DNA of 64,000 nt from Parapedobacter indicus (GTDB taxonomy: Bacteria; Bacteroidota; Bacteroidia; Sphingobacteriales; Sphingobacteriaceae): assembly GCF_900113765.1 (NCBI RefSeq), contig NZ_FOQO01000016.1, positions 1 to 64,000 of the forward strand, read 5' to 3'. Each line of letters begins with the position of its first letter. Positions within the stretch are counted from its first letter, which is position 1. Positions 54,127 through 61,185 of this stretch are shown here, piece by piece. Under the pieces are notes generated by a model. It was not told the DNA's origin. It did no database searches and saw nothing but the letters and a program-made list of their open reading frames with translations. A program made the position numbers and the translations under genes.

Positions 54127-54171
54127 GATTAAAATAATCATTGCCCTGTGTGCTTAATGATTATTTTAATC
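54127..54171. repeat. Perfect 16-bp inverted repeat in the doxX leader
   Basis: GATTAAAATAATCATT (54127-54142) and AATGATTATTTTAATC (54156-54171) are perfect inverted copies with a 13-nt spacer. The sequence is AT-only at its core, lies 43 bp before the DoxX start, and would fold as a hairpin in the leader of a transcript starting near 54250. Its role (operator, RNA structure or terminator) is not shown by the sequence. Confidence 0.75.
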
Positions 54172-54256
54172 ATGTCGGGTTCATAATGAAATTTATGTTA
54201 GAAAATTCAAAAGCTTCACGAGTTAAACTGAGTAAAACACCCGTTTTTTTACCTAT

Positions 54257-54301
54257 CAAAGTACGTGAGTAATATTCTTTTTATCATTGACATTTATCAC
54301 A
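54257..54301 (-). promoter_or_regulatory. Crp/Fnr-type box and possible promoter of doxX
   Basis: The minus strand reads TGTGATAAATGTCA (54301-54288) and then GTACTTTG (54264-54257), with a centre distance of 34 bp as at dps. The -7 is imperfect (one base short of TAnnTTTG). Confidence 0.55.
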
Positions 54302-54409
54302 AAAGGAAAAATCGTCATCATACGAAACCAAGCGGTATTTCTTTCTCTAAAAGAGCAGACGCCGTTTCAATTGATTCGATTATGAAAGCTGTTATAGAAG
54401 TGCTGCTGG

Positions 54410-54425
54410 TTTGATTTTTTTCAAA
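54410..54425. promoter_or_regulatory. Palindrome TTTGA-N6-TCAAA
   Basis: TTTGATTTTTTTCAAA has perfect 5-bp arms around six T residues, the spacing of Fnr-type sites (TTGA-N6-TCAA). It lies between the two Crp/Fnr-type boxes of this 500-bp gap. It could be chance in an AT-rich stretch. Confidence 0.35.
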
Positions 54426-54493
54426 TCGAAGCTGTTACGTGTCCATCTTCTATTTCTTTTTTTAAGAAATAAGATGAGTTCTGACAAATAAAA

Positions 54494-54538
54494 TGTGACA
54501 AATGTCCTTGAACCGGAATCTTCATTTCCTTTGTTTTG
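54494..54538 (+). promoter_or_regulatory. Crp/Fnr-type box and promoter of the 54585 gene
   Basis: TGTGACAAATGTCC (54494-54507) is one base from the half-palindromic TGTGACAAATGTCA before egtD. TTGTTTTG (54531-54538) is a near -7 box at a centre distance of 34 bp. The leader would be about 40 nt. Confidence 0.6.
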
Positions 54539-54584
54539 TATGGTATAAATCAGTTGTAAAAGCTTATTGTAATAAATAGTGGTT

Positions 54585-55163
54585 ATGGCATTAAATGAAA
54601 ACGATCTTATCCATGTGATTGATGAACTGCGCCTCAAAGGGTATACAGAAACCTTTGTCATCAAAGGCAATCTTGTTTATTCGACAAACCTTAATAGGGG
54701 ATTTAGAGAGGAAGAAATAATTATTGACGGTGCCTATCGATTTGACGTTACCGAAGACGCATTCGATACGCAATACCTATTTGCTATTTCCTTGCCACAA
54801 CACCGGATCAGGGGGTTGATCATTGATCTTTTAGGGATGTATTTTTACATGGAAGAGCAGTCGGTTACCAAGATATTAAGAGATGCAGACATTGTTAACT
54901 ACGTTTTTGATGACCAGGACCCTTTTGTAAAATATGGACTCAAAAAAATTACGCCGTCCGATTTTGACGCGGACAGTAAGCGCTACGTATTGCGGATAGG
55001 ATTTCCCGATTATCCGGCTTGTCCTGTTGGAACGGATTTCACCATGCTGGGCTTTGATGAACAAACTCAGGAGTATGTCTGGCTTGCCACGAGCATTCTT
55101 AAAGATAGCCGTCTGAGAAAGGTTGCGTTCACCAAATATGGTACAGAAAATATCTGGATTTAA
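54585..55163 (+). CDS. Two-domain uncharacterised protein (paralogue of 52097 gene)
   Basis: A GTG at 54579 is in frame, but ATG 54585 (MALNENDLIHVIDELRLKGY) is used, giving 192 residues. The N-terminal domain (GYTETF, GAYRFDVTEDAFDTQYLFAI, RIRGLIIDLLGMY) matches the 100-residue protein at 52768. The C-terminal domain (FPDYPACPVGTDFTMLGFDE, QEYVWLATSILKDSRL) is nearly the same as in the 52097 product. The single conserved Cys sits in PACP. It is divergent from doxX and is the only copy on the plus strand. Confidence 0.72.
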   Translation: MALNENDLIHVIDELRLKGYTETFVIKGNLVYSTNLNRGFREEEIIIDGAYRFDVTEDAFDTQYLFAISLPQHRIRGLIIDLLGMYFYMEEQSVTKILRDADIVNYVFDDQDPFVKYGLKKITPSDFDADSKRYVLRIGFPDYPACPVGTDFTMLGFDEQTQEYVWLATSILKDSRLRKVAFTKYGTENIWI

Positions 55164-55229
55164 TCTCGAAATGCTTGAATAAACTCATTGTCAATTTCTT
55201 ACCTGTTAATTATTCAATATACAAACGAG

Positions 55230-55901
55230 ATGAACTGGTTCTTTAAAACATTCAAAAGCTCAATAGGTAAGAAGTTTACGATGGCATTGACAGGCTTGTT
55301 CCTGATCTCTTTTTTGATTGTACATGCAGCTATTAATGCCCTTATATTCTATAATGACGGAGGCGCTACATTTAATAAAGGAGCTCATTTTATGGGCACA
55401 AATCCTGTAATCCGGACATTGGAAATCGTTTTAATAGCTGGCTTTCTCTTGCATATTATTCAATCGTACCTTCTCTGGTATTCCAACAGGGCAGCACGGC
55501 CGGTAAAATACGCCGTGGTAACCCAACCCAAACAAGTGACCTGGAACAGCAGGAGCATGACCCTGCTCGGCACCTTGATTTTATTGTTTCTAATTATGCA
55601 CACTTCCTATTTCTGGATTCCGAATCGTATGCACCAAATCCGCTATGGAGAGGAGTTACCACTATATGAAATGATGTTGAAGAAATTCAGTAACCCTGTG
55701 GTGGTCATTCTATATCTCTTAGGAATCTTTTCGCTTTATTGGCACTTGTTACACGGGTTTGCCACCGCTTTCCAGAGCATGGGTTTGGCCCACAAAAAAT
55801 ACACCCCTATAATAAAAGCCTCCGGCAAAATCTTTTCGATAGTTATCTGTATCGTGTTTGCGCTTATGCCGTTGTCCATTTACTTCAACTGGATCAATTA
55901 A
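55230..55901 (+). CDS. Succinate dehydrogenase-type cytochrome b subunit (orphan)
   Basis: The start MNWFFKTFKSSIGKKFTMAL at 55230 is chosen over the in-frame ATG at 55188; the protein then has 223 residues. It is a five-helix di-haem b-type membrane anchor like the SdhC/FrdC subunit of Bacteroidota: FTMALTGLFLISFLIVHAA, HIIQSYLLWY, MHTSYFWIP and HLLHGFATAF hold candidate haem-binding His residues. No flavoprotein (SdhA) or iron-sulfur (SdhB) gene follows, so it is an orphan subunit or an alternative membrane electron carrier. The previous gene ends 66 bp upstream. Confidence 0.85.
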   Translation: MNWFFKTFKSSIGKKFTMALTGLFLISFLIVHAAINALIFYNDGGATFNKGAHFMGTNPVIRTLEIVLIAGFLLHIIQSYLLWYSNRAARPVKYAVVTQPKQVTWNSRSMTLLGTLILLFLIMHTSYFWIPNRMHQIRYGEELPLYEMMLKKFSNPVVVILYLLGIFSLYWHLLHGFATAFQSMGLAHKKYTPIIKASGKIFSIVICIVFALMPLSIYFNWIN

Positions 55902-56253
55902 TACAGGTACACTCGTAGTATACTTTTGTAAAAGGTTGACACTTATTTCCAGTTTCGTTATCCACTTTTCTCTTTGAAAACTGGATTTTTCCTTCTGCAT
56001 TTTTTTTAGAAAAGACGATTTCCGTTGGCTGAAATTATCCGCCAGACAGTGCCGCTCTCACATGAAAGCATGCATCAAGATGTATAACAATTGTTTACTG
56101 CTAAATTTTTGCCAAGTAATCAATTTACCAATTGATGTGTGACAAATGTCAATGTTTGAAAGAAGACAAGTTTATAACTTGCCCTCTTTATCCTTTGATA
56201 AATTAAGAAATCGGGCAACATACAGTTTATCTTTTTAAACCCTACTAAATAAC
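55902..56253. other. Intergenic region before the ergothioneine operon
   Basis: No gene is supported. The only clear signal is the Crp/Fnr-type box at 56138-56151 with its -7-like sequence at about 56173-56181. Confidence 0.6.
56138..56181 (+). promoter_or_regulatory. Crp/Fnr-type box and promoter of the egt operon
   Basis: TGTGACAAATGTCA (56138-56151) contains TGACA-AA-TGTCA, a perfect dyad. TATAACTTG (56173-56181) is a weak -7-like box at a centre distance of about 33 bp. The leader to the egtD ATG at 56254 would be about 65 nt. Confidence 0.6.
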
Positions 56254-57234
56254 ATGATATCAACAGACACAGACGAGTGCAGACTTGCAACAAAAAGTAA
56301 GGATTTTTATTTAGACGTTATAGAGGGCTTACGGGAAACCCCGAAGCGGTTATCATCGAAATACTTTTACGATAAAAAGGGTGATAGTCTCTTTGAGGCT
56401 ATTATGCATTCTCCCGATTATTACCTTACCCGGTGTGAAATGGAGATTTTTATCCGGCAAGCCGAAGAGATTGTTTGTCGCATAGCCGGCCAAAATGCAA
56501 ATTTTGAATTAATCGAATTGGGACCCGGTAACTGCGCCAAGTCAATCCATCTGTTACACGCGCTTACCCAAGTAAATGCAGTTTTTAATTATGTGCCGAT
56601 TGACATCTCCGAGAATGTCATCAATGAACTCCGGTCATTTCTACCGGTTCATAGTCCGAATCTCCGATTCAATGGAGTGGTGGGTGATTACTTTGATGCA
56701 TTATCCGTTCATAGCTTATCACCCGGAACACGGAAGGTGGTGATGTGTTTAGGAGGCAACATCGGCAATATGACGGTAGCTGAAAGCAACCGATTCTGCG
56801 CGAAATTACGTAGTTACCTGCAACCCGGCGACCAGTGTATCATAGGGTTTGATTTGGTCAAACATCCCGCGATTATCCAGCGTGCGTATGATGACCGTGC
56901 GGGATTGACCCGGGAATTTAACCTGAATTTGCTAACACGGATTAACCGGGAGTTGGATGCCGATTTCAGGGTTGACCAGTTTGACCATTACTGTAGCTAT
57001 GATCCGTTGACGGGTGCTGCCAAAAGCTATCTCGTTAGTTTAGATGATATGGTGGTCAGCATATCCGGCGACCTGATCTCATTTGAGAAGGACGAGTGTA
57101 TATGGACCGAAATATCACAGAAGTATGCTAAAGATCAGATCCTCCAAATGGCAACCGATAACGGTTTTAGCCATACCGCAGAATTTATGGACTCTAAATC
57201 ATGGTTTATGGATGCGGTTTGGACAGCAGTTTAA
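56254..57234 (+). CDS. egtD: L-histidine N-alpha-methyltransferase
   Basis: The 326-residue SAM-dependent enzyme trimethylates the alpha-amino group of histidine to hercynine, the first step of ergothioneine synthesis. Features: the N-terminal LRETPKRLSSKYFYDKKGDS, SPDYYLTRCE, the SAM motif ELGPGNCAKSIHLL, VPIDISENV and CLGGNIGNM, matching the EgtD family, which has the same length. It is the first gene of an eight-gene set in one direction, with the following reading frames overlapping or nearly touching through egtB. Confidence 0.95.
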   Translation: MISTDTDECRLATKSKDFYLDVIEGLRETPKRLSSKYFYDKKGDSLFEAIMHSPDYYLTRCEMEIFIRQAEEIVCRIAGQNANFELIELGPGNCAKSIHLLHALTQVNAVFNYVPIDISENVINELRSFLPVHSPNLRFNGVVGDYFDALSVHSLSPGTRKVVMCLGGNIGNMTVAESNRFCAKLRSYLQPGDQCIIGFDLVKHPAIIQRAYDDRAGLTREFNLNLLTRINRELDADFRVDQFDHYCSYDPLTGAAKSYLVSLDDMVVSISGDLISFEKDECIWTEISQKYAKDQILQMATDNGFSHTAEFMDSKSWFMDAVWTAV

Positions 57235-57245
57235 ATCAGAAAAAA

Positions 57246-58649
57246 ATGGAAAAATTTGATGCAATCATTATCGGTTCCGGTCAGGCAGGCAATCCCTTAG
57301 CCAAGCGGTTGTCCCACGAGGGCATGCGTGTAGCGATTGTCGAATCGGCGCATGTTGGTGGCACCTGCATTAACTATGGCTGTACCCCCACAAAGACATT
57401 GGTTGGTCTGGCTAAAAATGTCACCCAGGCGCGTGCAGCGTCAAAGTATGGCATCGTACTAAAAAATGAAGTTCCGGATTATAAGCTAATCAGTCAACGT
57501 AAAGATGAGGTAGTAGGCATTTATCGCAAAGGACTTGAAAAGCGGCTGTCTGAGGATGCCAATATCACTGTCTTTCATGGGACAGGTAGCTTTTCGGGAT
57601 ATAAAGAGATTCAGGTAAAATTATCGGACTTGAACTATAGATCCATCACCGCGAATCTGATATTTATTAACACGGGTGCCCGTGCCCATATACCGAATAT
57701 CGAAGGGTTACAATCCGTGAATTTTCTCACTTCGCAATCCATTCTGGAACTTGATTACCTTCCAAAGGAACTGCTCATCATTGGGGGAGGTTATGTGTCA
57801 CTTGAATTTGCACAGCTTTTCCAACGGTTGGGCAGTCAGGTTACCATTGTTGAGCAATCTGTGCGCTTATTGCCTAAGGAAGACGAAGATGTAGGATTGG
57901 AAATCACCCAAATTCTTGAAGCAGAAGGCGTGAATATTATTACCGGGGCTACCACCAGACGCGTGTGGGCAAATTCAATGGAATCTGTTTCCGTTGAGAT
58001 TTTATCGGAAGGAAAATCACAAACCGTATCGGGAAGCCATCTTTTGGTTGCTACGGGTAGAAGACCGAACACTGACGACTTGAATCTACCAGAAACGGGA
58101 GTTCAGGTTGATGAAAAGGGGTTTATTCCTGTTAATGATTATCTGGAAACCAAGGTAGCCGGTATTTACGCACTTGGTGATGTCAAGGGCGGCCCGGCAT
58201 TCACCCATGTATCGTATCACGACTATATTGTGTTGACTGAAAATCTTTTTGATAAAAAAACCTCTTCCATTCGCAATCGCCTGATCCCTTACTGTGTTTT
58301 TATAGACCCTGAGCTTGGAAGAATCGGACTTACAGAAAAGGAGGCCGGCGAAATGGGCTTGGATTTTTCAGTGGCTAAAATGAAGACGTCTTTCATTGCC
58401 CGGGCGGTTGAGGTTGGTGAAACAAGTGGATTTATAAAGGCGATAGTTGACAATAAGACCAGGAAAATTTTGGGTGTAGCCGTGATATGCCCGAACGGTG
58501 GCGAATTGATGTCGTTACTTCAGGTCGCCATGATGGGCGGGCTGACCTATGATCGATTACGCGACACGATGTTTGCGCATCCTACCTACGCAGAGGCGGT
58601 TAATAATCTTTTCCACCCGGCACATATAAAATCAAAGAGTGAACTATGA
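57246..58649 (+). CDS. FAD-dependent pyridine nucleotide disulfide oxidoreductase
   Basis: The start at 57246 (MEKFDAIIIGSGQAGNPLAK) is chosen, giving 467 residues, although the frame opens inside egtD at 57201. The protein resembles mercuric reductase/lipoamide dehydrogenase: the FAD motif GSGQAGNPLA, the redox-active disulfide Cys41-Cys46 in GGTCINYGCTPTKT, the NAD(P) motif GGGYVSLEFAQLF and the C-terminal catalytic His in HPTYAE. No N-terminal mercury-binding domain or C-terminal vicinal Cys pair is present, so mercury reduction is unlikely. Placed between egtD and the transporter and overlapping the latter, it may reduce ergothioneine disulfide or a mixed disulfide. Confidence 0.85.
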   Translation: MEKFDAIIIGSGQAGNPLAKRLSHEGMRVAIVESAHVGGTCINYGCTPTKTLVGLAKNVTQARAASKYGIVLKNEVPDYKLISQRKDEVVGIYRKGLEKRLSEDANITVFHGTGSFSGYKEIQVKLSDLNYRSITANLIFINTGARAHIPNIEGLQSVNFLTSQSILELDYLPKELLIIGGGYVSLEFAQLFQRLGSQVTIVEQSVRLLPKEDEDVGLEITQILEAEGVNIITGATTRRVWANSMESVSVEILSEGKSQTVSGSHLLVATGRRPNTDDLNLPETGVQVDEKGFIPVNDYLETKVAGIYALGDVKGGPAFTHVSYHDYIVLTENLFDKKTSSIRNRLIPYCVFIDPELGRIGLTEKEAGEMGLDFSVAKMKTSFIARAVEVGETSGFIKAIVDNKTRKILGVAVICPNGGELMSLLQVAMMGGLTYDRLRDTMFAHPTYAEAVNNLFHPAHIKSKSEL

Positions 58650-59620
58650 TCCATGTGGGCAAGGTATATAAGTCTTTTGGAAACAACACGGCAATTGACA
58701 ATGTAAGCCTTGAAATTGCTGAGGGTGAACACGTTGTTCTGCTTGGGCCAAGCGGAAGCGGGAAGACTACCTTGCTACGGATGATCAATGGTCTGATAAC
58801 ACCTTCATCGGGTTCTATACGAATCAATGATGCGGATATCCGCGAGCGCCCGCAGAATGAACTGAGACGGCAGATCGGTTATGTACTGCAACGCAATAGC
58901 CTGTTTCCGCATTATACCGTGGAAGAGAATATCGCTGTGGTGCCCAATCTACTAAAATGGGAGAAACGGGCGACCGGCAAGAAAATCAGGGAGCTAATGA
59001 AAAAGCTGCATTTACCTGAAACGTACTTGTCCCGCATGCCGGACGAATTAAGTGGCGGTGAGGCACAACGGGTAAACATTGCCCGTGCACTTGCGGCAGA
59101 TCCACCGATATTGTTAATGGATGAGCCGTTCAGCGCATTGGACACGCTTACGAGGAAATCAATACGTGAAGAATTTATGCAGCTGGATGAGTTCCAAAGG
59201 AAAACCGTCGTCATGGTTACGCATGACATCCAGGAGGCTTTCGAATTGGGCGATACCATTGCTTTGCTCCATCAGGGAAAACTGGTGCAACGTGGAAAAC
59301 CATTGGAACTATTATACAATCCCGCCGATGATTTTGTAAAAGGCTTTCTTTCCAACGACTATTTAAAGCTTTCGCTGGGGATTACATCGATTGCGGACCT
59401 GTGGAATTATCTGCCGGTAGAAAACGGCGACGAAGAAGGCTTTTTTGCAGAACCTGTCGGTAATACCACATTGTGGAATGCGATGGAGTCCTTTCAGGAC
59501 AAAAATAGAGCAGGTCAATTCATCGCCATGCGACATGAACATTCCGGTGAATGGAAGCGTGTTACTTGGAGTAATCTCATGCACGCCTATCGTTTACTTC
59601 AAAACAATAATCGCAGATGA
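58646..59620 (+). CDS. egtV: ABC transporter ATP-binding subunit, ergothioneine-type
   Basis: The 324-residue ABC ATPase belongs to the OpuCA/ProV-like osmoprotectant group. Walker A is LGPSGSGKTTLL, the signature LSGGEAQRVNIARAL, and Walker B LLMDEPFSALD, followed by the MVTHD His. EgtV (the ATPase of the ergothioneine transporter) belongs to this group. Instead of tandem CBS domains, the last 85 residues are a divergent tail (YLPVENGDEEGFFAEPVGNT). The start overlaps the reductase stop and the stop overlaps the egtU start (both ATGA), so translation is coupled. Confidence 0.85.
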   Translation: MIHVGKVYKSFGNNTAIDNVSLEIAEGEHVVLLGPSGSGKTTLLRMINGLITPSSGSIRINDADIRERPQNELRRQIGYVLQRNSLFPHYTVEENIAVVPNLLKWEKRATGKKIRELMKKLHLPETYLSRMPDELSGGEAQRVNIARALAADPPILLMDEPFSALDTLTRKSIREEFMQLDEFQRKTVVMVTHDIQEAFELGDTIALLHQGKLVQRGKPLELLYNPADDFVKGFLSNDYLKLSLGITSIADLWNYLPVENGDEEGFFAEPVGNTTLWNAMESFQDKNRAGQFIAMRHEHSGEWKRVTWSNLMHAYRLLQNNNRR

Positions 59621-61185
59621 ACGACAAAAGCAATCTCTGGGATTTTGTTGCCAGCCATTGGGAGAAGCTGCTTGGGCAAACCGGGCAGCATATCGGGCTT
59701 ACTTTCATGTCGATTTCTCTCGCGATAATCATAGGCGTTCCAACAGGCATCCTCATCAGCAGAAAGAGGAATCTGTCACCCCCGATTCTTGGATTTGCAG
59801 GAGTACTGCAAACCATCCCAAGTCTTGCATTGCTCGGTCTATTGATTCCGGTATTGGGCATTGGAGCCAAACCAGCGATTGCGGCCCTGTTCTTATACGG
59901 CCTGCTTCCGATCATCCGCAATACATACACCGGTATTACCAACATTGATCCTGAAATAAAGGAGGCTGCGAGTGGATTGGGCATGAGTTACCGGCAGTCA
60001 TTGCTGAAAGTCGAACTACCGCTGGCAATGCCTGTAATACTTGCCGGTATCCGAATCGCCACGATTGTAAATGTCGGCGTGGCAACGCTCGCTGCTTATA
60101 TTGCCGCCGGTGGATTGGGTGAATTTATTTTCGGTGGGATTTCGCTGAACAATACAACGATGATGCTTGCCGGAGCAATACCTGCGGCTATACTCGCACT
60201 TCTTTTTGACTTTGTGCTTTCCCGCCTTCAAAAGATAAGATTCAGGAAAATAGCGGGTATCTTTTCCATCATGGCGGCAATCGTTTTGCTTTCCGGTTTC
60301 TACATCATCCCGTCCATAGATCGAAGCAAACTATTGGCCGGGTTCACACCTGAATTTATGGGGCGTGCCGACGGTTACGTCGGCCTAAAGCAGGTATATG
60401 GTTTGAACATACCGACGGTAGTAATCAACGATGCGGTCATGTACAAGGCTATTTACGAAAAGAAGCTGGATGTGGTGAGCGGATATGGTACCGATGGACG
60501 GATTGATGCATACCAATTGGTTAGTCTGGAGGACGACCGAAAAATATTTCCACCCTACTATGCGGCACCAATTATCAAGGAGCAAACACTCCGGCGGTTC
60601 CCTGAGCTGGAACCTGTGCTGAACCTGTTGGCTGGCAGGATCAACGATTCGATAATGACCTCCCTTAATTACCAAGTAGACTATAAGCACCGAGAGCCCG
60701 CTGATGTCGCCCGCGAGTTCCTTGAAAAACAAAACCTGTACAAACCGCCGCGCCCCGTGCGTAAGAACACGATCAGGATCGGCTCCAAGGTGTTTGATGA
60801 ACAATATATACTGGCCAGTCTCTATACACAGCTTATCAGGGGGTATACTGATCTTGATGTTTCACCAAAAACCGGCCTGGGCGGGACTAAAATATGCTTT
60901 GATGCACTGATGAATGATCAGATTGATCTGTACCCCGAATATACCGGAACGGGTTTGACCGTGATGTTGCAGGCTGATAGCGCAACGGTGCGCAGGCTTG
61001 GAGCAGATAAAGAGGCGGTGTATGACTATGTACAGACCGCATTTAATGAGCAATATCAGGTTAAATGGCTAAAGCCGGTGGGATTCAATAACACCTACGC
61101 CGTCATGATGCGAAAGGAAGACGTTCAGCGGCTGGGAATCCGGACAATCAGTGATTTGTCCGGTTATTTAAACGTACAAAAATGA
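59617..61185 (+). CDS. egtU: ABC permease fused to a permuted substrate-binding domain (EgtU-like)
   Basis: The 522 residues start with a permease domain of about five helices (25-230) with the EAA-loop motif KEAASGLGMSYRQSLLKVEL. A periplasmic substrate-binding domain follows as in EgtU/OpuCBC fusions, but in unusual order. Residues 239-376 (FTPEFMGRADGYVGLKQVYG, SGYGTDGRIDAYQLVSLEDD, FPPYYAAP, LNYQVDYK) correspond to the C-terminal half of OpuCC/EgtU. Residues 385-516 (TIRIGSKVFDEQYILASLYT, LGLGGTKICFDAL, DLYPEYTGTG, VGFNNTYAVMMRKEDVQRLG, ISDLSGYL) correspond to the N-terminal half. One copy of each occurs, so this is a circular permutation. Choline/betaine import is the main alternative; the egtB/egtD neighbours favour ergothioneine. 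Confidence 0.85.
   Translation: MNDKSNLWDFVASHWEKLLGQTGQHIGLTFMSISLAIIIGVPTGILISRKRNLSPPILGFAGVLQTIPSLALLGLLIPVLGIGAKPAIAALFLYGLLPIIRNTYTGITNIDPEIKEAASGLGMSYRQSLLKVELPLAMPVILAGIRIATIVNVGVATLAAYIAAGGLGEFIFGGISLNNTTMMLAGAIPAAILALLFDFVLSRLQKIRFRKIAGIFSIMAAIVLLSGFYIIPSIDRSKLLAGFTPEFMGRADGYVGLKQVYGLNIPTVVINDAVMYKAIYEKKLDVVSGYGTDGRIDAYQLVSLEDDRKIFPPYYAAPIIKEQTLRRFPELEPVLNLLAGRINDSIMTSLNYQVDYKHREPADVAREFLEKQNLYKPPRPVRKNTIRIGSKVFDEQYILASLYTQLIRGYTDLDVSPKTGLGGTKICFDALMNDQIDLYPEYTGTGLTVMLQADSATVRRLGADKEAVYDYVQTAFNEQYQVKWLKPVGFNNTYAVMMRKEDVQRLGIRTISDLSGYLNVQK

Noticed and set aside
54397..54584. Small minus-strand frame of about 90 residues between doxX and the paralogue
   Set aside because: No recognisable features, and it covers the predicted regulatory sites.
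36736..55163. Integrative element inserted at tRNA-Lys
   Set aside because: No integrase, relaxase or att repeat is visible, and the tRNA 3' end faces the other side; only composition and gene content suggest an island.
57246..58649. Mercuric reductase
   Set aside because: No heavy-metal-associated domain, no C-terminal vicinal cysteines and no mer genes nearby.
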